Part shown: positions 26,573 to 35,113 of the stretch, in pieces
Position numbering within the stretch: position 1 is the stretch's first letter
How the letters are laid out: each line of letters starts with the position of its first letter
Assembly (NCBI GenBank): GCA_036677085.1
Contig: JAKFFI010000036.1
Location: forward strand, 1 to 64,000
Direction: 5' to 3'
Source: JAGPUQ01 sp036677085
GTDB lineage: Bacteria > Pseudomonadota > Gammaproteobacteria > Pseudomonadales > Porticoccaceae
DNA length: 64,000 bases
The notes under the pieces: generated by a model
The model's input: only the letters and a program-made list of their open reading frames with translations
What the model was told of the DNA's origin: nothing
The model's database searches: none
Made by a program: the position numbers and the translations under genes

Positions 26573-28009
26573 TCAAGGCGTGTCGCGCAGTTGGCAGTGA
26601 GGAGCTGCCAGCTCTCCCAGGGTGCGAATCTGAATGGCGCCCAGGCCGGCGCCGGCCAGGATGTCCGACAGCACCACCATCTTGTCGCTCGCTGCAAACT
26701 CCTTGCGCTCGATCAGGATGGCTGCCGCGGCAGCGAGAATGGCCTCCGGGTCGTCGTGATGGGGAATGCAGTAGCTCAACAGGTTGCGATTCAGCACCAG
26801 TTGGCGACGTGTCTGCTCGTCGAAGGTGAAGGCGCAGATGACCGGTGTCTGCGGGTGACAATTGGAGACGTAGTTGGCCATGCGGCCGCTGCTGGTCGGT
26901 ACGATGATGCCGTGGGCGCCGATGGATTCGGCGAGCTTCACCGCCGCCGCGGCGACCTGCTGTTTGTCGTCGCCGAGGACGAGTTCATCCGTAAAACGCA
27001 GCCCGCGGCTGTTTTCGATCGAGCGCGCGATGCGATCCAGCATTTCCACGCAGCGCACCGGATATCTGCCCACCGTGGTCTCGCCCGACAGCATGATGGC
27101 GTCGGCCTCTTCGTACACCGCGTTGGCGACATCGGTGACTTCCGCGCGGGTCGGCGTCGGGTTCTGGATCATGGATTCGAGCATGTGGGTGGCGACGATG
27201 ACGCGCTTGCCCTGCACCGCGCACAACCGCACGATGCGCCGCTGCACGCGCGGCAGAAATTCGATGGGAATTTCCACGCCGAGATCGCCGCGCGCGACCA
27301 TGATGCCGTCGGCAGCGGCAACGATCTCTTCGAGGTTGGTCAATGCTTCCTGATTCTCGATCTTGGCGATGAGTTTCATCTTGCAATCTGCGCCGAGCAG
27401 TTCGCGCGCCTGGGCGATGTCGGCGGCGCCGCGCACGAACGACAGCGCAATAAAATCCGCGCCCTGTTCGCGGGCAAAGACGATGTCCCGCTTGTCCTTC
27501 TCGGTGATGCCCGGCAGATTGATACGGATGCCGGGCAGGTTGACGTGGCGCTTGCTCTTCAGCACACCGCCGTCGGTGACCCGGCAGCGCATGGAGCGCT
27601 TGCCCTTGCTCAGTACTTCGAGATTGATGAGGCCGTTGTCCAGGGTGATCTTGTCGCCGACCGCGACATCGCTGATGAGATCGGCGTAATTCACCTGAAT
27701 CGAAGTCGTCTCGACATCGGTTTCGCCGAGCGGCACGACGGAGATTTCATCGCCGTCGTGGAGATTCATGTCGTGGGCGAGATCGCCAGTGCGGATCTCC
27801 GGCCCCTGGGTATCCACCATGATCGCCACCGGATGGTTGCGGTTCGTGTTGAGGGCGTGGATACGGCGCATCACCTCGCCGTGGGAAGCGTGGTCGCCGT
27901 GGGACAGGTTGAGCCGCGCCAGATTCATGCCGGCATCGGCGAGTTTTTGCAGCATCTCCGTCGACTCGGTCGCCGGCCCGATGGTGCAGATGATTTTGGT
28001 TTTACGCAT
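26573..28009 (-). CDS. pyk: Pyruvate kinase
   Basis: A 478-residue pyruvate kinase with the TIM barrel, B domain and C-terminal allosteric domain. The motifs IAKIENQEAL (catalytic Lys) and MVARGDLGVEIP are present. It makes ATP and pyruvate from PEP. The ATG at 28009 begins the family's MRKTKIICTIGP; the extension to 28216 is an artefact. The start overlaps the end of the cyclo-ligase gene by eight bases. Confidence 0.96.
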   Translation of the reverse strand: MRKTKIICTIGPATESTEMLQKLADAGMNLARLNLSHGDHASHGEVMRRIHALNTNRNHPVAIMVDTQGPEIRTGDLAHDMNLHDGDEISVVPLGETDVETTSIQVNYADLISDVAVGDKITLDNGLINLEVLSKGKRSMRCRVTDGGVLKSKRHVNLPGIRINLPGITEKDKRDIVFAREQGADFIALSFVRGAADIAQARELLGADCKMKLIAKIENQEALTNLEEIVAAADGIMVARGDLGVEIPIEFLPRVQRRIVRLCAVQGKRVIVATHMLESMIQNPTPTRAEVTDVANAVYEEADAIMLSGETTVGRYPVRCVEMLDRIARSIENSRGLRFTDELVLGDDKQQVAAAAVKLAESIGAHGIIVPTSSGRMANYVSNCHPQTPVICAFTFDEQTRRQLVLNRNLLSYCIPHHDDPEAILAAAAAILIERKEFAASDKMVVLSDILAGAGLGAIQIRTLGELAAPHCQLRDTP

Positions 28010-28670
28010 GGCGCGGACCTGCGGCAGGATGGAAAGCGTGTTCGGTCGCGACCCCGTGCAGGGGCACGTCCCAGGGTGTGGGATGCAATTGCGGTACCTG
28101 CTGAAAACCATGGGCGAGCCCGATGAGCAGCGGGCGTTTTGCCGGCCTCCCGCGCAGGCACGCGAGACTGCGATCATAAAAACCCGCGCCCTGGCCGAGG
28201 CGGTTGCCGGCGGCATCGAAAGCCACCAGGGGCAAGAAAATCACATCCAGACTCCAGATGGCGGTCGGGCTGCGCAGGCGCGGCTCCGGAATGCCGAAGC
28301 GATTCGGAAACAGCGGCTCGCTTGCGTCGTGGCGCACAAAGTACAGCTTGTTGTGGCCCAGGGGATGCAGCACCGGCAGATAGCAGGCCTTGCCCAAGGC
28401 GGCGGCCAGCTCCAGAGCCGGGTGGGGATCGATTTCGCCGCCGTCAGCCAGATAAAACGCGATGCGCCGCGCGCGCCGGAAGGCGGGCAGGCTGGCGATC
28501 ACCCGGCACAGTCCGGCGCTGGCCTGCGCCTGTCGGTGCGGGTCGAGCGCGCGGCGTGCGCGGCGCAGCGCGGTGCGCAAGGCCTGGTTGGATTCCTGGC
28601 AGGGCGATGCGGAACTGGATGCCACTGCGGAGCCGCTCGGGTGGCCGGAAGCGCCTGCGGGATGGCTCAT
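28002..28670 (-). CDS. ygfA: 5-formyltetrahydrofolate cyclo-ligase
   Basis: A 222-residue YgfA/FAU1 protein with the ATP/phosphate motif GQGAGFYDR near the C-terminus. It converts 5-formyl-THF to 5,10-methenyl-THF. The first ~30 residues are Ser/Ala/Gly-rich and not conserved. It lies directly downstream of the 6S RNA gene on the same strand, the arrangement seen in E. coli and many gammaproteobacteria, where ygfA can be expressed from the same transcript. Confidence 0.92.
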   Translation of the reverse strand: MSHPAGASGHPSGSAVASSSASPCQESNQALRTALRRARRALDPHRQAQASAGLCRVIASLPAFRRARRIAFYLADGGEIDPHPALELAAALGKACYLPVLHPLGHNKLYFVRHDASEPLFPNRFGIPEPRLRSPTAIWSLDVIFLPLVAFDAAGNRLGQGAGFYDRSLACLRGRPAKRPLLIGLAHGFQQVPQLHPTPWDVPLHGVATEHAFHPAAGPRHA

Positions 28671-28700
28671 CGGGTACCGGTGTTCCCGGGTGAGGGTAAT

Positions 28701-28873
28701 AAAAGGCCCCGAAATGCCGCTGTCAAGGCTGCCTTGAACCGAAGGCTCAAGGTGGGGATCTCCGGCGGGCTTCAGGCTTTCCGACGTACGGACATGCGCA
28801 ACGGCCCTGGTTGGAGAAACCCATGGTGACAATATCGGCCAAGGACGTTTTTGACTGGCGAACACCCCAGGGT
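28701..28873 (-). ncRNA. ssrS: 6S RNA
   Basis: Read on the minus strand, the segment carries the landmarks of gammaproteobacterial 6S RNA in order: TGTTCGCC after the 5' stem, GGCCGATATTGTCACCA, GTCGGAAAGCCTGAAGC, the hairpin ACCTTGAGCC/GGTTCAAGG, and a 3' strand that closes the terminal stem (CCCUGGGGUG with CAUUUCGGGG, including G-U pairs). A TATAAT -10 box at 28880-28885 places the 5' end near 28873; a T-run at 28701-28704 follows the 3' end. The size of about 173 nt is close to E. coli's 184. It mimics an open promoter and sequesters sigma-70 RNA polymerase in stationary phase. The ygfA gene lies just downstream, as usual. Confidence 0.92.
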
Positions 28874-29111
28874 GGGTCGATTATAGACACAAGGCGCGGT
28901 GCGCACACCTGTAATTCAGCGATGCCATCTGCAATCGCATCTGCTGGCAGGAAGTCGTGCCCCCCGTAACGTGCAGCGCGAACAGCGTCATCGCGACTGC
29001 CCGGATTTGCCGGTTCAGGTTGCGCTATTGGCCCGGTGATTGATTCCCGTCAGTGCAATACAGGCGCAACCGCCTACACTGGTTTTCGTAACCCAAATCG
29101 CGAGGTCACTC

Positions 29112-29222
29112 ATGAATACGATGAACGAAGATGCAAGCGGCGAACGCATGGTGACAGCGTTTTGTCTGTTGGTGTTTGGCGTGTTCCTCGCCATTGTGGT
29201 GGCCAACCTGGTCTTGATGTGA
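29112..29222 (+). CDS. Small single-helix membrane protein (36 aa)
   Basis: An ATG eight bases after GAGGT opens a 36-residue frame: a short acidic head (about 12 residues) followed by one strongly hydrophobic helix to the C-terminus (FCLLVFGVFLAIVVANL). It has the look of a genuine micro-membrane protein. I recognise no family. A TACACT -10-like box lies at 29075-29080. The 240 bases between the 6S promoter and this gene show nothing else. Confidence 0.5.
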   Translation: MNTMNEDASGERMVTAFCLLVFGVFLAIVVANLVLM

Positions 29223-29286
29223 AGCCGGCCTGCTGGGGGGTAATGGCGGGCGCCGCAGGCCTACGGGCTGTCTACCCGCGGGAGGG

Positions 29287-30207
29287 CTACCCGCGGGGGG
29301 CACCTTCGGCAAAGCCCGCCGCTCCGCGTCCGCGGGCAAAGTATTCCGGTTCGCCCAGCGCCCAGACTTCGCCCAGCATCTGATAGCCGCCGTCCACCGC
29401 CAGCACTTCGCCGGTGACGAAATCTCCCGCGCTTGAACTCAGATAGACGCAGGCCTCGGCGATGTCCCACACATCGCCGGCGCGGCGCATGGGGTTGGCG
29501 TAGCGGAATTTTTCGGCGGCTGCGCGTGAGTAGTTGCGCAAACCGGAAGAGGCGATGGCACCGGGCGCGATGCAATTGACCCGGATGCCGAGCGGCGCCC
29601 ACTCCACCGCGACACTCTTGCTCAGATAGACCACGCCGGCGCGCGCCGCGGCGGTGTGGGTCGTTTGCAGGGTGCCGCGCTGGATGTTCACCACGATGTT
29701 GATGATGGTTCCGGGCCTGCCGGCGTCGCGCCAGCGCCGCGCGGCGGTCTGCATCATGTACCAGGTGCCGTTGAGGTTGGTGTCGATCACGGCTTTCCAG
29801 CCGTTCACGGAATAGTCGAGGGAGTCTTGCGCGAACTGGCCGCCCGCGCTGTTGACCAGCACGTCGAGGCCGCCGCACTCGTCCCACACGCGGTCGATCA
29901 GCGCCTCGACCTGTTCCGGGTCGCGGATGGTCATGGCCTGGGTGAGCACCTCGGCGCCGCAGGCGGCGCGGATGCCGGTGGCGGTTTCCGCCAGGGCTTC
30001 CGGCCGGCGCCCGCAGATCACCACGCGCGCACCGAGCCGGGCGTACAGGTAGGCGCTGGCGCGGCCGATGCCGCTGCCGCCGCCCGAGACCAGCACCACC
30101 TGGCCGGCGCACAGGCCAGGCTCGAACACGGTGGTATGGGCGGCGAGTTCGGCGTCGTCGAGGCCGAACAGGGCCTTGTCGTCGTCGACAACAGGGTGGT
30201 CGGTCAC
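29287..30207 (-). CDS. SDR oxidoreductase, peroxisomal enoyl-CoA reductase-like (copy A)
   Basis: A 306-residue short-chain dehydrogenase with the NAD(P) motif GGGSGIG (42-48) and the family end VTGEVLAVDGGYQ. At the usual Tyr-x-x-x-Lys site it reads T185-AAA-R189, followed by AGVVYLSKSVAVEWA. That block resembles the 2-enoyl-CoA/2,4-dienoyl-CoA reductase branch more than alcohol dehydrogenases. The likely role is reduction of unsaturated acyl-CoA; this is inference. The GTG at 30207 has GGAGG upstream. Copy B lies 34 bases upstream. Confidence 0.8.
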   Translation of the reverse strand: MTDHPVVDDDKALFGLDDAELAAHTTVFEPGLCAGQVVLVSGGGSGIGRASAYLYARLGARVVICGRRPEALAETATGIRAACGAEVLTQAMTIRDPEQVEALIDRVWDECGGLDVLVNSAGGQFAQDSLDYSVNGWKAVIDTNLNGTWYMMQTAARRWRDAGRPGTIINIVVNIQRGTLQTTHTAAARAGVVYLSKSVAVEWAPLGIRVNCIAPGAIASSGLRNYSRAAAEKFRYANPMRRAGDVWDIAEACVYLSSSAGDFVTGEVLAVDGGYQMLGEVWALGEPEYFARGRGAAGFAEGAPRG

Positions 30208-30241
30208 ACAGCCTCCGGGTGAGCCGCTGCGGTGGGTTGCA

Positions 30242-31111
30242 TCAGGGTGTCTCGAACCACGCGGGCTTGCCGTTGGGCCAGACATCGCCCCACAGCTGCT
30301 GGCCGCCGTCCACGGTGAGGCATTCGCCGGTGATGAACTTGCCCGCGCTGGTGCCGAGATAGACTGCCGCTTCCGCGATGTCCATGGCGTCGCCGCAGCG
30401 CAGCATGGGGTTGGCGCGATGGAAGTGCGCGGAGGCTTCCTCCGGATAGACCTCGAGTCCCGGGGTGGCGATGGTGCCGGGCGCGACGCAATTGACGCGA
30501 ATATTGAGCGGCGCCCACTCCACCGCCAGACTGCGGCTGGCGAAGATCACTCCGGCGCGCGCGGCGCAGGTGTGGGCGATGCCGGGCATGCCGCGCCAGA
30601 TGTCGGCGACGATGTTGACGATGCTGCCGGGCTTGCCGGTGTCGCGCCAGCGCCGCGCGGCCTGCTGCATCATGTACCAGGTGCCGTTGAGGTTGGTGTC
30701 GATGACGGCGTTCCAGCCCTTTACGCTGTAGTCGATGGCCTGCTGGGGAAACTGGCCGCCGCCGTTGTTGATCAGGATGTCGAGGCCGCCGAACCGGTGC
30801 CAGCACTCCGCCATCAAGGTAGCCACCGCATCCGGGTCGCGGATGGTCATGGCGCGCGTGGCGATATCGCGACCCAGATGCTCTTTTATGCCCGCCGCGG
30901 TGACATCCAGATTGGCCTGCTTGCGACCGCAGATCAGCACCTGGGCGCCGAGCCGCGCGAACAGGTAGGCCATGGCGCGCCCGAGCCCGGTGCCGCCGCC
31001 CGAGATGACGGCAACCTTGCCGGCCAGCAGGTCGTCGCGGTAGACCGTGGGGTAGCGCGCCAGTTCGGCGTCGTCGAGCCCCCAGCGCGGCTTGCCGGTC
31101 GCTTCAGCCAT
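30242..31111 (-). CDS. SDR oxidoreductase, peroxisomal enoyl-CoA reductase-like (copy B)
   Basis: A 289-residue SDR clearly homologous to copy A downstream; they share blocks such as VIDTNLNGTWYMMQ and LAVEWAPL, so this is an ancient tandem duplication. The nucleotide motif is GGGTGLG (38-44). The catalytic position again lacks Tyr and Lys (T181-CAA-R185). It overlaps the start of the NUDIX gene by eight bases upstream, so the order of transcription is NUDIX, B, A. Confidence 0.82.
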   Translation of the reverse strand: MAEATGKPRWGLDDAELARYPTVYRDDLLAGKVAVISGGGTGLGRAMAYLFARLGAQVLICGRKQANLDVTAAGIKEHLGRDIATRAMTIRDPDAVATLMAECWHRFGGLDILINNGGGQFPQQAIDYSVKGWNAVIDTNLNGTWYMMQQAARRWRDTGKPGSIVNIVADIWRGMPGIAHTCAARAGVIFASRSLAVEWAPLNIRVNCVAPGTIATPGLEVYPEEASAHFHRANPMLRCGDAMDIAEAAVYLGTSAGKFITGECLTVDGGQQLWGDVWPNGKPAWFETP

Positions 31112-31856
31112 GGCGGCGCGGACGCCCGGAATCGTCGAAGATATAACCCGTCCTGGCCATGGTCAGACGATGGCGCGGGCCGGGAATGCTGGCATCCCAG
31201 GCTTCGTAGCCGGCGTCGCCTTCCCACAGGGTCACCCGTTCGCCCTCCGGGGTTTCGCTCAGGTGCGTCACATAGATCTGCGGGGGCTGCGCGCGCAAAT
31301 GCGCGAGCAACGCCGCGACCGAGGCATGGCCCGACAGATAGTGCAGCGTCACCCAGGTCGGCGGCACCAGATCGATCTCGCCGGCCTGGTGGCGGGTCCG
31401 CGCCACCTCCGGGTTGATCCACAGATGGTCGTGAATCTCGCCGCCGTCGATGGTGACCTGGTGATGGCCCGCGGCCGGCGCGGCGAAGAACCAGGTTGTA
31501 AAGCGCTTGGGCGTGATCGGCGGCGGCGTCCAGTGCGAGAACCAGATGAACTCCTCCGGATCCACTTCGATGCCGGCTTCCTCGCGGGATTCGCGGGCGG
31601 CGGCGTTGCGGGCGGCCGCGGTCGCGTCGCGGTCGGGCGGGTAGTCCTCCGGATCGACGCGGCCGCCGGGAAACACCCACATGCCGCCAAAGCGGATCTC
31701 GGAATTCTTGCGCAGCATCAGCACTTCCACGCCGCCGGGTCCGTCGCGTAGCAGGGTCAGGGTCGCGGCGGGCGTGGGCGGCGCCACCCGGGCCGGGTCC
31801 ACATCTCCCCGCTTCAGCAGGTTGGCGTAGGGGTCGTACTTCTTTGGCTCGCTCAT
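31104..31856 (-). CDS. NUDIX hydrolase with expanded Nudix box (NUDT19-like)
   Basis: A 250-residue NUDIX protein. The box ends canonically (RESREEAGI, 88-96), but the opening FPGGR (62-66) lies nine residues further away than in the 23-residue consensus. That is an insertion of the kind known in the NUDT19/RP2 group. That group hydrolyses CoA and acyl-CoA esters, which would fit the adjacent acyl-CoA-type SDRs. Substrate remains inference. It is the first gene of a three-gene minus-strand unit. Confidence 0.82.
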   Translation of the reverse strand: MSEPKKYDPYANLLKRGDVDPARVAPPTPAATLTLLRDGPGGVEVLMLRKNSEIRFGGMWVFPGGRVDPEDYPPDRDATAAARNAAARESREEAGIEVDPEEFIWFSHWTPPPITPKRFTTWFFAAPAAGHHQVTIDGGEIHDHLWINPEVARTRHQAGEIDLVPPTWVTLHYLSGHASVAALLAHLRAQPPQIYVTHLSETPEGERVTLWEGDAGYEAWDASIPGPRHRLTMARTGYIFDDSGRPRRHG

Positions 31857-31869
31857 CGCGGTTCCCTAT

Positions 31870-32010
31870 CAGCTTGTTGAAAAACTGCTGCGGCAGCCAT
31901 CTGCTTCGTTGCGCGGTGCTCGCTTCCTCGCCTATCTATTTGATATGTCTCGGTCGCTGCGCGCCGTGCGCCTCGCATCTGGCCCCCTCGCGACGTTTTT
32001 CAACAAGCTG
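31870..32010. repeat. MITE-like element, copy 1 (141 bp)
   Basis: Perfect 16-bp terminal inverted repeats CAGCTTGTTGAAAAAC (31870-31885) and its complement (31995-32010) enclose non-coding sequence. CTAT occurs directly on both sides (31866-31869 and 32011-32014), as a target-site duplication would. A shorter, diverged copy lies at 58919-59009. Confidence 0.8.
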
Positions 32011-32030
32011 CTATGGCTTCGGCCCCGGAT

Positions 32031-32453
32031 TCAGGGATCGATACGCGCGGTCGCCTGACCGCTGATGACTTCCTGACCGTCCTGATTGACCGTGACCACA
32101 TCGAGCTGGACGAAGTGCTGGCCCTCGATATTGTCGAGCGCCGTCACCTTGGCAGTGGCGACCAGGTCGTCGCCCGGCCACACCTGACGGGTGAAGCGGG
32201 CGCTGTACGCGGTCAGACGGCCATCGCCCACCCAGTTGGTCAGCATGGTCCCGGTCGCGCCCATGGATAGCATGCCGTGGGCGAACACGCCGGGGTAACC
32301 CGCGATTTCGCGCGCATAGACTTCGTCGGTGTGCAGCGGCATGTAGTCGCCCGAGGCGCCGGCGTACTGCACGATCTGGGTACGGGACAGGTTGGTGGCG
32401 ACCCGCTCGGAATGGGTATCGCCGATTTTGAGTTGGCTCGCTCGCAGTGGCAT
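32031..32453 (-). CDS. MaoC-like (R)-enoyl-CoA hydratase subunit
   Basis: A 140-residue hot-dog protein with the hydratase-2 catalytic pair Asp36 and His41 in YAGASGDYMPLHTDE. It probably hydrates 2-enoyl-CoA. It follows the N-terminal-type partner by nine bases, and such pairs form heteromeric hydratases in steroid and fatty-acid pathways. Confidence 0.87.
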   Translation of the reverse strand: MPLRASQLKIGDTHSERVATNLSRTQIVQYAGASGDYMPLHTDEVYAREIAGYPGVFAHGMLSMGATGTMLTNWVGDGRLTAYSARFTRQVWPGDDLVATAKVTALDNIEGQHFVQLDVVTVNQDGQEVISGQATARIDP

Positions 32454-32462
32454 GGTGCGCTC

Positions 32463-32975
32463 CTAGTTCTGGCTGACGGCCTGGCCGGTTTCGACGCCGA
32501 CCATGGTGGAGGTGACAACCAGCTCGCCAGCCTGATTGCGAAATTCGCTGATCGCCTCGCTGAACTTCAACGAGCCGCCACGGCGGCCTTCTTTTTCCCA
32601 GCGGCGTCCGGGGCGTGTGGTCACGGTCAGCACATCGCCGGGACGAATGGGCTTGTGGTACTCATATTTCTGTTCGGCGTGCAGCACCCGGGAACTCTGC
32701 CCGACGCCGCCCTTTTCACCTTCGGTTTTCGGCTTGGCCTTGACGCCGGTGGCCTCGCGACCGGAGCCGAACCAGGGCTCGCCGATGCGGGGTCGCAGCG
32801 GAAAGTTGGGGTCGTACTGGGCCGCGGCCTGCACGAATGTGGGCGGCGCTATGATGCCGCCCGGTTCGGTGGTCCTGGCGTAGGCGGCGTCGTGGTAGAT
32901 CGGATTCTTGTCGCCGACGGCGCGCGCAAACAGCATGATCTGGCTCGCGTCCACGGGAAACTGGTATTCGGCCAT
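32463..32975 (-). CDS. MaoC/FAS1-like dehydratase partner subunit
   Basis: A 170-residue hot-dog protein of the FAS1-like dehydratase N-terminal type (motifs ARAVGDKNPIYHD and IIAPPTF). Such subunits bind the acyl-CoA chain and pair with a catalytic MaoC subunit, which is encoded just downstream. GGGAGGAA precedes the ATG. The first gene of the two-gene unit. Confidence 0.85.
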   Translation of the reverse strand: MAEYQFPVDASQIMLFARAVGDKNPIYHDAAYARTTEPGGIIAPPTFVQAAAQYDPNFPLRPRIGEPWFGSGREATGVKAKPKTEGEKGGVGQSSRVLHAEQKYEYHKPIRPGDVLTVTTRPGRRWEKEGRRGGSLKFSEAISEFRNQAGELVVTSTMVGVETGQAVSQN

Positions 32976-33341
32976 GGGTTCCTCCCGTTATGGTGATTGT
33001 GGTGAGGCGGGTAAGGCTGGATAACCTCCGCATTCTTGACCTTTGGCGGGCTTCTGACAACCGGGCACTGTGATGGTTCTGCGCGCGGCCGCAACGGAAG
33101 CCGTCGCCAACCGACGGTGCTTAGCGCGGTAGCGATCGGGTGTCGCATCTGGCCCTGATGACGGCCGTTCGTATGGCCTGCCGCGGGGCCGGCTGCGGAT
33201 TCCGCCGACATCCTGAGGGCGCCTGAGCGCCGGAACTCCAGTATTCTTCACTTTCGGCGCAGCGCCGACAACCGCCCGCAACCGGTCCCCTGATGACCGC
33301 AGGGGCGTCCCACCACCGCTGAATCGTGCGCAGGTCCAGAC
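32976..33341. other. 366-bp non-coding gap with imperfect direct repeat
   Basis: A divergent intergenic region. Two related ~39-base segments (33026-33064 and 33236-33274) share the core ATTCTT-AC-TT-GGCG and both end in GACAACCG. No gene or clear promoter is visible. Confidence 0.5.
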
Positions 33342-34058
33342 ATGAAAATTGCCACCATCGCGTTGATCATCGCTCTGCTGACGGGGCTGGCGCTGCTCGT
33401 CGGCGGCCCCGGCGCGCGGCTCGAGCTGTGGGATTTCCGCTTCGGATTCCTGCTGATGCGTTACTCGGCCTATGTCGGGATCGCCACCCTCGTGCTCGTC
33501 ACACTGGCGCTGCTGATCCCGAGTGCCCGCCGGGGTCAGGGTAGCAAGCTGCTGGTCGCGCTAGGGATCGCGGCGATCGTGGTGTGGATTCCCTGGCAGA
33601 TCCTGCAGCAGGCGCGCGCGGTGCCGCCCATCCACGACATCACCACGGATACCGACAATCCGCCACCGTTCGAGGCCATCGCCCCGCTGCGTGCCGACGC
33701 GCCCAACCCCGTCACCTACGCCGGTGTCAACAGCGCCCGCCAGCAGCGCGCGGCCTATCCGGACATCCAGACCATCGTGCTGCCGACAGCTCCCCGGATC
33801 GCGTTCGACCAGGCGCTGGCCGCCGCTCGCGACCTGGGCTGGGAGATTGTCGCCGCGGTGCCCGATCTGGGCCGCATCGAGGCCACGGAAACCAGCTTCT
33901 GGTACGGCTTCAAGGACGATGTGGTGATCCGCATCGCTGGTGATGACCGCGAGAGTCGCATCGACATCCGCTCCAAGTCGAGGGTCGGAAAAAGCGACCT
34001 GGGGAAAAACGCGGAGCGGATTCGCGCGTTCCAGAAAAATTTTCTGGAACGGCAATGA
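33342..34058 (+). CDS. DUF1499 membrane protein
   Basis: A 238-residue protein with three N-terminal membrane helices (about 3-24, 38-60, 69-90) and a C-terminal soluble DUF1499 domain (about 100-238) containing the family segments YPDIQTIVL, FWYGFKDDVVIRI and SRVGKSDLGKNAERI. Function is unknown in the family. It stands alone between divergent and downstream genes. Confidence 0.85.
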   Translation: MKIATIALIIALLTGLALLVGGPGARLELWDFRFGFLLMRYSAYVGIATLVLVTLALLIPSARRGQGSKLLVALGIAAIVVWIPWQILQQARAVPPIHDITTDTDNPPPFEAIAPLRADAPNPVTYAGVNSARQQRAAYPDIQTIVLPTAPRIAFDQALAAARDLGWEIVAAVPDLGRIEATETSFWYGFKDDVVIRIAGDDRESRIDIRSKSRVGKSDLGKNAERIRAFQKNFLERQ

Positions 34059-34202
34059 GCCCGTCGAAGGCGCTGCGCGGTGGGTCCTGACGAAGTTCTG
34101 AACCGGGAGTAACGGCCGCGATACATCTTTCATCCCGGCGCAATCCATCAATTCATCAAGCCACATAAATAAAAGCGGTTTTGCTCAAATCGGGGGTACC
34201 GA

Positions 34203-35090
34203 ATGCATCAGCACCAGCCCACCACGCAGCGCTTTGATATCGGCGGCATGACCGTCACCAAGATCATCGATACGATTGAGTTGTTCAGTCCCAAGGTGCT
34301 GTACGTGGACAAGGACCGCAGCGCCTTCGATCCGCACCTCGACTGGCTGCAGCCGCACTTTGTCGATGCCAACAAGGCCATGCGGCTCAGTATCCACAGT
34401 TTCATCATCCAGACGCGCCACCACCGCGTGCTGGTGGACACCTGTATCGGCAATCACAAGCAGGGCTCGGGCTTTCCCCAGTGGAACGATCGCACCGATG
34501 CCGGCTACCTGACCGACCTAGCGGCGGCGGGCCTTCGGCCCGAGGACATCGACTATGTGTTCTGCACCCACATGCACGTCGATCACACCGGCTGGAACAC
34601 ACGCCTCAAGGACGGCCGCTGGGTGCCCACCTTTCCCAATGCCCGCTATCTGTTCAACCGGCGCGAATGGGCCGCCTGGGAGCACAGCGACAACCCCCAC
34701 GACAAAGCCACCATGACGCAGAACGTGGTGCCCATCATCGAGGCCGGGCAGGTGCAGTGGGTGGACAACCACTGGGCCATCGACGACCAGGTGGAACTGC
34801 TGCCGACTCCCGGTCACACGCCGGGCCATTGCAGCGTGCGGATCGCGCATCAGGGCGCAAGCGCCGTGATCACCGGCGACATGATGATTCACCCGGTGCA
34901 GATCGCCGAGCCCGGCTGGCAGCAGACGGCCGACGCCGACAAGGCACTGGCGGCGCGCACCCGGCAGGCGTTCGTGGACGACCATTGCGACCGCGATGTC
35001 ATGATCCTCGGCACCCATTTCAATACGCCCACGGGCGTGTACATCGTCGAGCACAAGGGCGCACGGCGCGTGCGTCTCGCCGATAATTGA
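34203..35090 (+). CDS. MBL-fold metallo-hydrolase
   Basis: A 295-residue metallo-beta-lactamase-fold protein with the two-metal motif H123-M-H125-V-D127-H128, the later ligand His206 in TPGHTPGH and Asp227 in ITGDMMI. The pattern is that of lactonase-like or hydrolytic members, not of the antibiotic enzymes. Substrate is unknown. The following acyl-CoA dehydrogenase begins at or just after its stop, suggesting a shared catabolic pathway. Confidence 0.88.
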   Translation: MHQHQPTTQRFDIGGMTVTKIIDTIELFSPKVLYVDKDRSAFDPHLDWLQPHFVDANKAMRLSIHSFIIQTRHHRVLVDTCIGNHKQGSGFPQWNDRTDAGYLTDLAAAGLRPEDIDYVFCTHMHVDHTGWNTRLKDGRWVPTFPNARYLFNRREWAAWEHSDNPHDKATMTQNVVPIIEAGQVQWVDNHWAIDDQVELLPTPGHTPGHCSVRIAHQGASAVITGDMMIHPVQIAEPGWQQTADADKALAARTRQAFVDDHCDRDVMILGTHFNTPTGVYIVEHKGARRVRLADN

Positions 35091-35113
35091 TCGCTCTGCC
35101 GGAGAAGCACACA

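Noticed and set aside
33175..33281. Small proteins in the 33.0-33.3 kb gap
   Set aside because: Open frames there are Arg/Pro-rich and contain the non-coding repeat segments; no start signal.
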